From NCBI RefSeq assembly GCF_000525995.1, contig NZ_AODL01000025.1:78633-142632 (forward strand): a DNA stretch of 64,000 nt, written 5' to 3'. The stretch comes from Paenilisteria riparia FSL S10-1204 (GTDB lineage Bacteria > Bacillota > Bacilli > Lactobacillales > Listeriaceae). The notes beneath the pieces were generated by a model. That model worked only from the letters and a program-made list of their open reading frames with translations. It made no database searches and was not told the origin of the DNA. Of the stretch, positions 40,341 through 50,090 are shown one piece after another. Position 1 is the first letter of the stretch, and each line of letters starts with the position of its first letter. The position numbers and the translations under genes are program-made.

Positions 40341-41140
40341 ATTTTACGCTCCTTTCCATACGCCCAGTGGTTCGTTGGACCATGTCCGTTTCCGATATTT
40401 AGCGGATACTGGATGGCGTCGCTAATGAAATCTTTTGCGGTTCGAATCGCATGCTCTGTCGTAGCACCTTTTGCAAGTTCCGCGGTGATGCAAGCTGAGA
40501 AAGTACAGCCTGTACCATGGGTTTGTGAAGTGTCGATGCGCGCCGTTTTTAGCCAATAGGAAGTTGCGCCGTCTAAAATATAATCGTTGGATGCCTCGTT
40601 ATCTGCGCTGTGTCCGCCTTTAATAATGACAGTTTGAACGCCAAGGCTTTGGATATGCTCGGCGGCTTTTTGTATGTCTACGGTCGTGTCGATGTTCATT
40701 TCAGCTAGAGCTTCGGCTTCTGGGATATTTGGTGTGATGATGCTTGCCAGTGGTAGTAATTTCGTGCGGATTGTATGAATGGCTTCTGGACTTACGAGGG
40801 ATGCCCCACCTTTTGCAATCATAACGGGATCGACAATCAGTTTGCCCCAGTTAAAATGTTGTAGTTTATCTACCACAGTGAGGATGTGCGCCTCATCGAC
40901 GAGCATACCAGTTTTGACGGCGGTGATTTTAAAATCATCGTTTAGCACGTCTAGTTGGGTTGCTAAAATATCGATCGGTACAGGATGAATCGCGTGGACG
41001 CCGAGCGTGTTTTGGGCGGTGATTGCTGTGATGGCGGACATGCCGAAAACGCGACGTTCTTGAAAAGTCTTGATGTCCGCTTGAATCCCTGCCCCGCCAC
41101 CACTATCAGAACCTGCGATGGTCACTGCTTGTGGAAACAT
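40337..41140 (-). CDS. thiD: Hydroxymethylpyrimidine/phosphomethylpyrimidine kinase
   Basis: The 267-residue ribokinase-fold protein has AVTIAGSDSGGGAGIQADIKTF at the start, DPVMIAKGGASLV in the middle and the anion hole/catalytic motif THGTGCTFSACITAELAKG near residue 210 (Cys and Asp-region as in ThiD). It phosphorylates HMP twice to HMP-PP, the ThiE substrate. Start ATG lies one base after the thiM stop; the RBS sits within thiM. Gene order and the riboswitch at 42716-42806 support the thiamine assignment over pyridoxal kinase. Confidence 0.92.
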   Translation of the reverse strand: MFPQAVTIAGSDSGGGAGIQADIKTFQERRVFGMSAITAITAQNTLGVHAIHPVPIDILATQLDVLNDDFKITAVKTGMLVDEAHILTVVDKLQHFNWGKLIVDPVMIAKGGASLVSPEAIHTIRTKLLPLASIITPNIPEAEALAEMNIDTTVDIQKAAEHIQSLGVQTVIIKGGHSADNEASNDYILDGATSYWLKTARIDTSQTHGTGCTFSACITAELAKGATTEHAIRTAKDFISDAIQYPLNIGNGHGPTNHWAYGKERKI

Positions 41141-41944
41141 TTATAAAACCTCCTTGATGTTCGCTAGTTTCTCTTGATTGTGCGTGTCCCAAGATGCTAA
41201 TTCGTCTAAAAAGGCGACACGGAATGCTGCTGGGAGCTGTCGTTGCAATGTTTTCACGGCATATTCTGAGGCAATGGCATAACTCGCCGAGGCAGTCACG
41301 ACAGCTTCCAAAACGAAATCGCTTACGCTGACAAAAGCGCCAATTACGCAACTAAGCAGGCATCCTGACCCTGTAATTTTTGGCAAAAGTGGATCGCCAT
41401 TTTGAATAGTCACCACTTGCTCACCGTCGGAAATTGTGTCCAATTCTCCACTAATCGCGACAACCGTCTCGTATTCCAGTGCCACTTTTTGCGCAATCTC
41501 GGCTGCCTTCGCAACGTCGCCAGTTCCCGCATCAACGCCTCGCGCCTGCCAATCCACGCCAGCAATGCTCGCCAGCTCTCCTATATTTCCGCGAACCACC
41601 GCAAACTGAATCTCGCGCAACAAACGCTGCACCGTTTCCCGTCGAAACGTCGTGGCACCAGCACCAACCGGGTCTAAAATCACAGGTTTTCCCGCCATGT
41701 TCGCCGCCTTTCCAACAACCAGCATCGCCTCCACCAATTGCGCGTCCAGCGTCCCAATATTAATCACGACCGCGTCCGCAAAACCGCCCAGTTCCTCCAT
41801 CTCCTCCACAGCCGCCGCCATAATCGGTGACGCCCCAATCGCAAGCAATCCATTCGCCGAATCATTCGCCACCACAATATTCGTAATCACGTGTACCAAC
41901 GGGTTTTTCCGTCTCACTTCCTCAATAAGTTGCCAATTCGCCAT
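41141..41944 (-). CDS. thiM: Hydroxyethylthiazole kinase
   Basis: The 267-residue protein has the ThiM pattern: [62 protein letters not shown] and the glycine/cysteine motif [17 protein letters not shown]. It phosphorylates hydroxyethylthiazole for ThiE. The ATG at 41944 is preceded by GGGAGTG; the longer frame starts at 41959. It begins inside the end of tenA. The window gene therefore salvages the thiazole moiety. Confidence 0.92.
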   Translation of the reverse strand: MANWQLIEEVRRKNPLVHVITNIVVANDSANGLLAIGASPIMAAAVEEMEELGGFADAVVINIGTLDAQLVEAMLVVGKAANMAGKPVILDPVGAGATTFRRETVQRLLREIQFAVVRGNIGELASIAGVDWQARGVDAGTGDVAKAAEIAQKVALEYETVVAISGELDTISDGEQVVTIQNGDPLLPKITGSGCLLSCVIGAFVSVSDFVLEAVVTASASYAIASEYAVKTLQRQLPAAFRVAFLDELASWDTHNQEKLANIKEVL

Positions 41945-42615
41945 CCTTATCACTCCCATTCCAATTTTTCCGTTTTAATCCCATGTCCCAAAACGCCAAT
42001 TCCGCATAACTACTAATCAGAAAATCCCGTCGCATCTCCGTCAATACCGCCTCCGGCAACTGCTCCGCCACTCTGTCCAGCAAATCAATTTGGCGCTTCA
42101 ATCCGTCCGCGTACTCCGCACTCTGATAAATCGCCAGCCAATCCTGATACACCGGCTCCGGACTCACGCATCCCCGATATGCCTCACCGATTTCCCGATA
42201 CAGCCAGTAACATGGCAAAATCCCCGCCACGCACCCGTCCCAATTCCCGCGTCCCCGCCGTCCGATACAAATGCGACATATAATGATAAGCCGCCGGACT
42301 AGGTTCAATATCCACCAAATCCGCCTCCGAAATCCCCACAAACGGATAAAATTTCTCCCGCATCGCAAGTTCCGAGGCCTCCAAAGAAATCAGCGACTTA
42401 CTCAACTCTGTCATCGCCGCATTATCCTTCGCACACACGATGCCAAGCGCAATCACCTTCACATAATGCGTTAAATAATAATGATCCTGCAACAAATAAT
42501 AACGAAAACTCGCCTTATCCAAACTCCCATCCACCAACTGCCTCACAAAAGGATGATCTTTACTTTTTTGCCAAACTTCCCGATTTTCCTCATACAGTCT
42601 CTCTGAAAAACGCAT
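41922..42615 (-). pseudogene. tenA: Aminopyrimidine aminohydrolase TenA, frameshifted
   Basis: The first frame gives the N-terminal part of a TenA/PQQC helical bundle (FVRQLVDGSLDKASFRYYLLQDHYYLTHYVKVIALG). The second continues as GNWDGCVAGILPCYWLYREIGEAY and ends [18 protein letters not shown], where the Glu before FW-type residues is part of the family's active site. Reading the CCCC at 42253-42256 as three bases restores a 230-residue protein. TenA hydrolyses aminomethyl pyrimidine products to HMP for salvage. The ATG at 42615 has GGAGG about ten bases upstream; it is the first gene after the TPP riboswitch. Confidence 0.85.
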
Positions 42616-42649
42616 TTTTAGCACTCCTCCTTATTTTTGCATCAAAAAA

Positions 42650-42690
42650 ACGCCTTCCCTCGCGCCAGCATTAGCGTAAGGAAAGGCGTT
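42650..42690 (-). terminator. Riboswitch expression-platform terminator
   Basis: On the minus strand AACGCCTT and AAGGCGTT arms close a long hairpin followed by seven T, between the TPP aptamer and tenA. This is a transcription-attenuation layout. Confidence 0.75.
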
Positions 42691-42715
42691 ATGATATATA
42701 ACATCAAGGTCCCCA

Positions 42716-42806
42716 ATACTTCCCTACGCGAGTGCTAACTCAACAGGTTCAAAGGGTCCATAGATTATATCTATATCTCGGTCTTAAGGAAGACTCCCCC
42801 AGTATA
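42716..42806 (-). ncRNA. TPP riboswitch (THI element)
   Basis: The minus strand shows the conserved parts of the THI box: a GGGGGAGTC start, ACCGAGA (usual CTGAGA), the exact ACCCTTTGAACCTG block, and GTTAGCACTCGCGTAGGGAAGT at the end. It lies upstream of tenA-thiM-thiD-thiE and is followed by a terminator, so TPP should switch the operon off. Confidence 0.9.
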
Positions 42807-42965
42807 CATTCAGAACTTCGAAAAGTACCGAATGCCAATATTCGTTTTTCCCTATCCAGTGTATCATAAATAAAATCGTTTCTCCAAAAATAACGCGTGA
42901 GCTACCAAGAAAATGGGTATGGAGTGGTAAGAGGAAACGACGACATAGAGAGGATGGGAAGTCAA

Positions 42966-43430
42966 ATGACAATCTATCACAGGATTTTAGTTGGTGTGGA
43001 CGGTTCTAATGAGGCAGAGGAAGCTCTAAAACGCGGTATTCAAATTGCAATAAAAGATGGCGCGACGCTAGGTATTGGATTTATAGCGGATGTTCGTCGC
43101 ATTGCACCACTCATTGACTACGAACAAACGTATGCAAAAAAAGCCAAGGAGTACGGCAAAGGCCTTGTCGAGATTTACAAAAATGAGGCGGAAACTCTCG
43201 GGGTTAAAAATGTCGAAACGTTTGTGAAATTTGGAACGCCAAAAACAACTTTTGTGAAGAAGATTATTAAAAAATTCGAGCCTGATTTAGTGCTCGTTGG
43301 CTCTACAGGGCTAACGTCAACAGAAGAATTTATCTTGGGCAGTGTGTCGAATTATGTTGCTGCGCACGCGCCTTGTGATGTTATTGTTGTAAAGGGCAAG
43401 GATTGGAAAGAACGTCATAACGTAGAATAA
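42966..43430 (+). CDS. Universal stress protein (UspA family)
   Basis: The 154-residue protein has the Usp fold: MTIYHRILVGVDGSNEAEEAL at the start, a long helical middle, and the nucleotide-binding end VLVGSTGLTSTEEFILGSVSNYVAAHAPCDVIVV, in which G-STG-(N)9-GS binds ATP in this family. I start at 42966; the frame is open further upstream but only this position has a GGGAAG-like site at usable spacing. It stands alone, followed by a terminator. Confidence 0.9.
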   Translation: MTIYHRILVGVDGSNEAEEALKRGIQIAIKDGATLGIGFIADVRRIAPLIDYEQTYAKKAKEYGKGLVEIYKNEAETLGVKNVETFVKFGTPKTTFVKKIIKKFEPDLVLVGSTGLTSTEEFILGSVSNYVAAHAPCDVIVVKGKDWKERHNVE

Positions 43431-43436
43431 TCTAGC

Positions 43437-43468
43437 TAAAGCCAAGTGGGATGCCTCGCTTGGTTTTA
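43437..43468 (+). terminator. Terminator of the universal stress protein gene
   Basis: AAGCCAAG and CTTGG arms with extension, followed by TTTTATTT, just past the stop codon. Confidence 0.65.
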
Positions 43469-43532
43469 TTTATGCCAAAAAAACTGCTATACTTACGGCA
43501 TACATAGTTAAGAAAGAAGGTTCAAAACAAGG

Positions 43533-44477
43533 ATGCAAAAAGAGAGAACACCGATTACACTTTACTTATTGTTGGTTTTAGTTATGGCGAGTTGGGGGCT
43601 TAATGTGACGGCGACGAAGATTTTGGTAGCGCATTTTCCGCCGATTACGATGACTGCTTTTCGGATTTTTACGGCTGCGATGGTGGTCTTTATTTTTCTC
43701 ATTGCGATTGGAAAATTTCGATTGCCGACGCGACGGGAACTTGGTTATATCGTAGCAGGGAGTTTGTTTAATATTTTTATTCACCATTATTTTTTGGCGT
43801 CTGGACTCACGATGACATCAGGTACGAACGGTGGACTGATTTTGGGGATTGGGCCAGTTTTGACGGCGATTTTAGCAGTTATTTTCTTGCGGGAAGCGCT
43901 CTCCGCTGGACAATTGATTGGATTGGTTGCTGGACTACTCGGAGTTTCGATTGTTGTTTTGACAGGTGGGCAAGGACTTTCGGGGATTTCTCTTGGCGAT
44001 ATTTACGTGTTCATCGCGATTTTGTCGCAATGTTTCAGTTTTATTATTATTAAACGGATTGCGGGAACACTTGATACACGTCTTATGACGGCGTACATGT
44101 TGCTAATTGGTTCGGTTTTGCTATTTTTCACGAGCTTGATAAAGGAACCGGATGGACTCGCACAAATGAGTGGGCATTCGGTTCCAATGTGGGCACTGTT
44201 CCTTGTTTCAGCAGTGTGTGCGACGGCTTTTGGGAACCTGATTTACAATTTTGCTGTGGGGCAGATTGGTCCTTCTAAAACGGCGATTTTTATGAACCTG
44301 AATCCGTTTTTCTCGCTTATTGGCGCAGCGATTTTCTTGAATGAACAAATTAGTTGGATGCAGATTATTGGATTTATTTTAATTATTATTGGGGTTGTGC
44401 TTGGTTCTGGAGCGCTCACAGAGTTATTGCGCACACGGAATAACGTACGGGTCCCAGAGAAAATACTAGATGACTAA
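43533..44477 (+). CDS. EamA/DMT-superfamily permease
   Basis: The 314-residue protein has ten predicted TMs as two EamA repeats: LLLVLVMASWGLNVTATKILVAHFPPITMTAFR starts the first and LGDIYVFIAILSQCFSFIIIKRIAG the second, ending with INEQISWMQIIGFILIIIGVVLGS-type helices. Such drug/metabolite transporters export amino acids or metabolites; the substrate is unknown. The ATG follows GAAAGAAGG. The last ~15 residues are hydrophilic (RTRNNVRVPEKILDD). Confidence 0.88.
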   Translation: MQKERTPITLYLLLVLVMASWGLNVTATKILVAHFPPITMTAFRIFTAAMVVFIFLIAIGKFRLPTRRELGYIVAGSLFNIFIHHYFLASGLTMTSGTNGGLILGIGPVLTAILAVIFLREALSAGQLIGLVAGLLGVSIVVLTGGQGLSGISLGDIYVFIAILSQCFSFIIIKRIAGTLDTRLMTAYMLLIGSVLLFFTSLIKEPDGLAQMSGHSVPMWALFLVSAVCATAFGNLIYNFAVGQIGPSKTAIFMNLNPFFSLIGAAIFLNEQISWMQIIGFILIIIGVVLGSGALTELLRTRNNVRVPEKILDD

Positions 44478-44608
44478 TTCTTTCGCTACAAAATAGTACA
44501 GATAATGACGTTTCCTGTTCGCCAATTACCTAAAACTTGAATTTCCTCCATCTTTAGTAACATAGTGCTACTGCAGTAAACGTTCTTACCTTTTATAAAA
44601 CAAATTAA

Positions 44609-46101
44609 TCAATGCTTACGAAATAATATCCACACGGAGAGTAATGTTAGTAAGCCCCCCACGGCTGGAATCCCTGAATCAGGTACTTCACCAGTTAATG
44701 GAAGAATCTCAGAAGTATTTATGCTCTTTCCTTGAGCGCTAGTTGGTGCAGTTGTATGCCCTACCGCAGATTCATTCATATTATTGCCACTCGTTTTGTT
44801 ATTAGTTTTGTTATTATCTGTATAAGTATCTGTTTTTCCGTATATATAAGTAACAGTCGTGGGTTTAGCAGCAATCTCTCCAGCTTCCTTACCAACTATT
44901 TTTTTGAGCGTATACCCGTCTATTGTTTTATTTTCTGTCTGATAATGAGAACCAACTTCTCCAGTCAACGTAATGCTTTCTGCTATTTTGTTGCCAGATT
45001 CATCTTGGTAATTAACGATTACTTGGCCATTTTTAATCGGATCTTTTTCATATACATACGTTACATTTTGTATATCAGTAGTAAATGTACCCGAAACATT
45101 TCCATTAACCTCTTTTAATGTGTACCCGTCTATTGTTTGTGCTTTCGATGTGTACGTATCCCCAATACTTCCATCTAATCTGATTGAATCTGTTAAATCA
45201 TTTCCTTTTTCATCCACATAAGTGACGACAACTGGCTTTGTGTATTTGAATGATACGATAGTTTGGCCAGAAAAACCATATTCAGAAATATCGTAATAGG
45301 AATCTAGGCGGTTCGTCCCTGTGAAGAGAGTAAGTGGGGATGTAACTGGTTCAGCTGTGAAGACGAGTGCTCCTTTGCTTGCATCATAGCTAACCCCATC
45401 TGCTAAACCTTCAATTGTTGCATTATTAAGTGTTAGCTGACCAGAAGCATCTTGAAAATGTAAATAGTCGGCAATCGGAAGAACATGATTACTTGGAACT
45501 ATTAACGTTCCTGATGTAGTTTGTGCTGCAAACGCACTATAGTCAAACTGAGTGGCAGGATTGGATACGGTTATATCCGTAATATTATTATTTTCAAAAG
45601 CAGAGATTTTAATGTTGGAAACACTTGTAGGGATATTAATTTTTTTTAAGTTTATTGTTGTAGAAAGCATAGTTAGGTATATCTTTTAATGACTGAGACA
45701 AGGTAACCTCTGCAATTTCATTAACACTAAATACATTTTGACCTATTGTTTGAACGGAATCAGGCAATGTAAGCTGTGTTAAATAATTTCGTGTAAAGGC
45801 ACCTGCGCCAATATTCACAACCGTATTTGGGATTGTAACATTGGTTAAAAATTTTTGCGCAAATGCTCCTGATCCAATGGATGTAACAGTATATTCATTG
45901 CTAGCACCAATAACATTCGGAATCGTGACACTCGTATTCTGACCTGTATAATCTATAATCGTTGCTTCATTTCCAGAAACAGTATATTCAAAGTCTCCAA
46001 AAGTTGCAGCAGCGGTGTGCTCTGAATAAACATACGATATTAGCGTGACACCTAGCGTAAGTAAAAAGATAGGATACATTTTTTTTTAATATTGTCAACA
46101 T
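44609..46101 (-). pseudogene. BspA-type LRR / MucBP / LPLTG surface protein, two homopolymer frameshifts
   Basis: An ATG at 46101 with GAGGGGG seven bases upstream encodes the signal peptide MLTILKKMYPIFLLTLGVTL.. only if the A9 at 46079-46087 is A8. A second break at the run of eight at 45640-45647 (seven restores the frame) joins AFYNNKLKK to INIPTSVSNIKISAFENN. The repaired protein has 496 residues: BspA-type LRRs (about 60-170), a strand-rich spacer, two MucBP repeats (TYVDEKGNDL.. and NYQDESGNKI..), a Ser/Thr/Asn-rich linker, and ILPLTGEVPDSG with hydrophobic segment and FRKH tail. It is probably sortase-anchored. Two independent breaks could mean a true pseudogene or sequencing errors. 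Confidence 0.75.
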
Positions 46102-46263
46102 GGTCAATCCCCCTCTTTTATTTGCACTATTGTAATTCCCTAGAGGCATCATTCTAAACTTTCGCTTATTGAAATGCTAATACAGAAGGATGGTGATGAG
46201 TGATCATTTTTGAATATGTTTATTTGACATATAATCTACAGCCTTCAGATTGTCTATATATAC

Positions 46264-46312
46264 AAAAAACTGCATAAACAACGAACTTAGGATTCATCGT
46301 CTACACAGTTTA
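46264..46312 (-). terminator. Repeated long-stem terminator, copy 2
   Basis: The minus strand from AAACTGTGTAG to GTTTATGCAG folds into about 16 bp, then T6. It follows the Ig-like surface protein gene. Differences from copy 1 (28962-29010) keep base pairing through A-U/G-U/G-C exchanges. Confidence 0.75.
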
Positions 46313-46372
46313 TTTCACACTACTGAACATGCATATACATTTGATTTGTATTTTCTACTAGCTTCTTAATGA

Positions 46373-48853
46373 CTAGGGTTGAATCGTTACTTTCGTTTCC
46401 TTACTTCTATTTCCGTTCTCATTATGCGCTCGAACACTAAAGCTTTCTCCAACATTTTGTAATGCATCAAGGCCTACAGCATAGATTCTAAATGTGCCAT
46501 TCTCGTATACTTGTCCGTAACGAAGCAATGTTCCTGATTTATCGTGTACACTGACTCTAGTTACGCCTTTTGCTACAGTTCCATTAATATAAGCTTGACC
46601 AACGCGGAAAGTTGATACTACTGGCGCTTCGATAAAGTTAGTGCTTCCAACCGCAATTTCGCTATAAAAATAGTTAGCATCTTGGGTCACAACTTCAAAT
46701 TGGGCACCAACTTCTTTTAACTCTGGTAGATCATTAGTATAGATACGGAAAGTCCCATCTGCAGCAATAGTTCCAATTCTGACATTTCTTCCATCAATAC
46801 GTAGAAACACCTTCACTGCGTTCGGTGCTACTTTCCCTGTCATGTAGCTATCTGTTACATAATAATCGACAATTGTCGGTGCAGCGCTCAGCACTCCTGG
46901 ATGAACAATTCCCTCTACGGCTTCGCTTATTGCACCACTGGCAGTTGTTGCTCTTACACTAAAAGTATTGCCAACGACTTGTAATGCAGGTAAATTAGTT
47001 GCTAGAATTTTGAAAGTTCCATCGGCTTCGATTTGTCCGTTGCGAAGTAATAAGCCAGCTTTATCATATAGGGATATACGAGTTATATCAGTTCCTACAC
47101 GCCCTGTAATGTGTACTCCCCCCAATTTATATGTGGCTACTGTTGGCTCAGGTACTTCTTTTACAGTTCCTGTTGCAACTTTACCATCTCTTCCCTGACT
47201 ATCTTGAGCAACGAATTCAAAAGTAGCTCCTGGTGTTTTTAATGCAGGTAGATCGTTCACATAAAATCTGAGTGTTTGGTTTGGAGTTGTTACATTCATC
47301 GTTCTAATAATTTTACCACCAATACGTAGAATAACTTTCTCAGCTCCTTCTGGTGCCTTTACTGTCAGGTAGGTTGCTCCCACATAGTGCGTAGAAATGA
47401 TTGGTTCTTTTAACAGCGCGGTTTCAACTGTTATTTTCGTAGCTTCACTTTCATCACCATCTTTTGATTGTGTGATGAAGAGTTCTGTTCCTTCTTCTTG
47501 TTTGGCGATGTTAACTGTGAAATCACCAGTACTCGTCACTTTGGCAGTTCCAATCTCTACGCCTTTTGCTTTCACACTAACTGTGGCTTCTGGGCTTCCC
47601 TTACCTGTTAGTGCTGTGCTATCCGTTGTTACCGCGCTAACTTCACTTACTTTATCTAAGCCTTTTGCAACTGTAATTTCAGTAGCAGCACTAGTCGTAT
47701 CTTTTCTGGATTGTGTGATGGAAAGCGTTTTGCCCTCGGCTTGTTTAGGAATTGTTATTTCAAAATCACCATTTTCATCGACCATACCTGTTCCGATTTC
47801 TCTATCACTTTCCTTCACAGAAACCGTCGCTCCTACAGCACCCTTCCCTTTTACTTTTGTGCTGTTCGTCGTTACTAAACTAACTTGTTCTATTTTACCT
47901 AGACTAACTGTATAGGTAATGCTTTCTTTCGTTTTATTAAATAACGTTGCCTTAACTAACATTGTATCGCCGCCGAGTAACGGCTTCACAGCAGCACTCC
48001 AATTACCTAGTCTATCGGCAGTGGTAGTCCCAATTTTTATGCCTTCATTCCACAACTCCACATCGGCTCCACCAGCAGAAATTCCAGAAACCGTTGTACT
48101 ACCATTTGCTAAGTCAGATGTGACTGTTGGGTTCACCGCTGCACCTATAGGAACAAAATCTCTAATTGCTTCAGCTGAACCTGAATCATCATCCAACGTC
48201 GCCCTTACTGCGATGTATTTACCTTCTCTCAAAGGTTCCGAAAGATACACGGTCCATTCTCCTGTTGACGAGGCTAATGCGTTGCCGAAAACTGTACCCC
48301 ATTGAGCGTCTTTAACAAGAATACTAGATTTCGCCTCCGCGGTTCCAGTAAGGACACTAACTCCTTCCCTTACATCTGTTTTAATTGTTGGCGCAACAAA
48401 TTTCGCCTTAACAGTGAATGTTTCTACCAGCGTATTTCCATCTCTAAAATTTGCAGTAACTGTCACAACTTCTCCCTCTTGAAGCTGACGGCTACCACTA
48501 AGCCTTCCAGTAAAATTTCCTGCAGAAGTAACCGTTTGAGAAAAACCCTTCCCTCCAGCAACATCTACAATTACAGTTGATCCCGTAATCCCAAGTGGGT
48601 CCCCAAACATACCAATTGTTCCCGAAACTACATTCTTACCCGCTCTTAATGATGAATCAATGGTAATATAGTGGTAAAAACCTAGCGGAGATATTGTGTT
48701 GTCTGCTAATAGATTTTTTGGAATTTGATTCGTGCTTTCTAACGCTACTGCCGCTTTGGCAGTTGGCGTTTCTACACCTAGTGTTTCTCCGAACAAGTAG
48801 ACACATGTCCCTGCTAAAAATGCTGTCGTCATAACTTTGTATTTTAATTTCAT
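46373..48853 (-). CDS. Secreted modular Ig-like protein (Big domains), no cell-wall anchor seen
   Basis: The 826-residue protein has a signal peptide (MKLKYKVMTTAFLAGTCVYLFG.., cleavage probably after AKA near 34). Then come about three Big_6-like modules (150-420; VSGISAGGADVELWNEG.., KGKGAVGATVSV.., LTGKGSPEATVSV..) and at least four modules with a pattern like YYVTDSYMTGKVAPNAVKVFLRIDG and FRIYTNDLPEL, which match the C-terminal repeats of the LRR-beta-helix proteins in this window. No LPXTG, LysM, GW or transmembrane end is present, so it may be released or held by partners. Repeats suggest adhesion. Confidence 0.8.
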   Translation of the reverse strand: MKLKYKVMTTAFLAGTCVYLFGETLGVETPTAKAAVALESTNQIPKNLLADNTISPLGFYHYITIDSSLRAGKNVVSGTIGMFGDPLGITGSTVIVDVAGGKGFSQTVTSAGNFTGRLSGSRQLQEGEVVTVTANFRDGNTLVETFTVKAKFVAPTIKTDVREGVSVLTGTAEAKSSILVKDAQWGTVFGNALASSTGEWTVYLSEPLREGKYIAVRATLDDDSGSAEAIRDFVPIGAAVNPTVTSDLANGSTTVSGISAGGADVELWNEGIKIGTTTADRLGNWSAAVKPLLGGDTMLVKATLFNKTKESITYTVSLGKIEQVSLVTTNSTKVKGKGAVGATVSVKESDREIGTGMVDENGDFEITIPKQAEGKTLSITQSRKDTTSAATEITVAKGLDKVSEVSAVTTDSTALTGKGSPEATVSVKAKGVEIGTAKVTSTGDFTVNIAKQEEGTELFITQSKDGDESEATKITVETALLKEPIISTHYVGATYLTVKAPEGAEKVILRIGGKIIRTMNVTTPNQTLRFYVNDLPALKTPGATFEFVAQDSQGRDGKVATGTVKEVPEPTVATYKLGGVHITGRVGTDITRISLYDKAGLLLRNGQIEADGTFKILATNLPALQVVGNTFSVRATTASGAISEAVEGIVHPGVLSAAPTIVDYYVTDSYMTGKVAPNAVKVFLRIDGRNVRIGTIAADGTFRIYTNDLPELKEVGAQFEVVTQDANYFYSEIAVGSTNFIEAPVVSTFRVGQAYINGTVAKGVTRVSVHDKSGTLLRYGQVYENGTFRIYAVGLDALQNVGESFSVRAHNENGNRSKETKVTIQP

Positions 48854-49078
48854 AGTTAACTATTCTCCCTTATTAATTTAGTTTAAACGGAAAATTCAGT
48901 TATTAGACGTATAAAATCACCTACCATTTTTCAAAAATTTAGCTACTTAAATTTTCTTTGAAACTAAGTATCTTAAATATTAGTATACGAAAACACAGGA
49001 TATATGTATGTAGACAAAATTAGAATTAATTTTGTTCTAAGTCCAAAAAGATAACGCTTTCAATTTGAAGCCAGAACA

Positions 49079-49112
49079 AAAAACGCTCCTTTAAATTCAC
49101 ATTGGAGCGCTT
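49079..49112 (-). terminator. Terminator of the glycosyltransferase operon
   Basis: On the minus strand AGCGCTCC and GGAGCG(T)T arms enclose an AT-rich loop and are followed by six T, right after the stop at 49119. Confidence 0.7.
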
Positions 49113-49118
49113 CACAGA

Positions 49119-50078
49119 TTACCTTTCATCATAAGAATCTTTTTCTACAATAAACCTCGGGCGATGCTTCACTTCGGAATAAATACGTCCGATATACTCG
49201 CCAACAACGCCAAGACTCACCATTTGCACACCGCCAATAACCCAAATCGAAAGCATTAGCGATGACCAGCCATTTTCAGCGGTACCCGACAGATGTTGCA
49301 CGAATGTATAAATACCTATAATAATCGCAATCACAAACATTAACCCGCCAAGTCCTGTCACTAAGCGAATCGGCGCAACACTGAACGAAGTCAAACCGTC
49401 TGCTGCAAAGGCAAGCATTTTCTTCAACGGATATTTTGATTCGCCCGCAAAACGTTCTTTTCGGTGATAATATACTTTTTCAGATTTAAATCCTATCAAA
49501 GGAACAATTCCGCGCAAGAAAATATTGTTTTCCGGAAACAAGTTCATTTCTTGTAGTGCCATTCTTCCTAGCAACCGATAATCCGCGTGATCTGGAATTA
49601 AGTGAATCCCGAATTTACCCATCATGCTATAAAATAAATGCGCCGAATTCCGCTTGAAACGTGTGTCTGTCTTTCGTTCATCACGAATCCCGTACACTAC
49701 CTCGTAACCTTCTCGATACTTCTCTACAAAATCAGGAATTACATTCACATCGTCCTGCAAATCCGAATCAATTGAAATAATGCAATCCGCGCGTCCCTCG
49801 GCTGTTTTCATACCTGCCAAAAGCGCATTCTGATGCCCAAAATTACGGCTCAACTTCACGCCATTAATGTATGGTTGCTGTTCTGAGGCTATCTCAATAA
49901 TTTCCCAAGTACGGTCCTTGCTCCCGTCATCAACAAACAGCAAATCACTCGCTTCTTGAATCATCATTTTCTCTTTCATATCTTGCAAAATCGTACCTAA
50001 CTGCTTCATCGTCTCTGCCAAAACTTCTTCTTCGTTGTAGCAAGGAACTATAATTGTTAATAATGGTTTTTCTCTCAT
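49119..50078 (-). CDS. Polyprenyl-phosphate glycosyltransferase (GT2, GtrB/CsbB-like)
   Basis: The 319-residue protein has a GT2 domain (LTIIVPCYNEEEVLAETMKQL, FVDDGSKDRTWEII, KLSRNFGHQNALLAGM, IISIDSDLQDD with the DxD) and two C-terminal TMs (LGGLMFVIAIIIGIYTFVQHL and LMLSIWVIGGVQMVSLGVVGEYIGRIYSE). It matches enzymes that load glucose or GlcNAc onto undecaprenyl phosphate. In Listeria such enzymes feed teichoic-acid glycosylation by three-component systems. The adjacent 560-residue membrane protein is the probable transferase; a flippase is not in the window. Confidence 0.9.
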   Translation of the reverse strand: MREKPLLTIIVPCYNEEEVLAETMKQLGTILQDMKEKMMIQEASDLLFVDDGSKDRTWEIIEIASEQQPYINGVKLSRNFGHQNALLAGMKTAEGRADCIISIDSDLQDDVNVIPDFVEKYREGYEVVYGIRDERKTDTRFKRNSAHLFYSMMGKFGIHLIPDHADYRLLGRMALQEMNLFPENNIFLRGIVPLIGFKSEKVYYHRKERFAGESKYPLKKMLAFAADGLTSFSVAPIRLVTGLGGLMFVIAIIIGIYTFVQHLSGTAENGWSSLMLSIWVIGGVQMVSLGVVGEYIGRIYSEVKHRPRFIVEKDSYDER

Positions 50079-50090
50079 TTTGAGTCACCT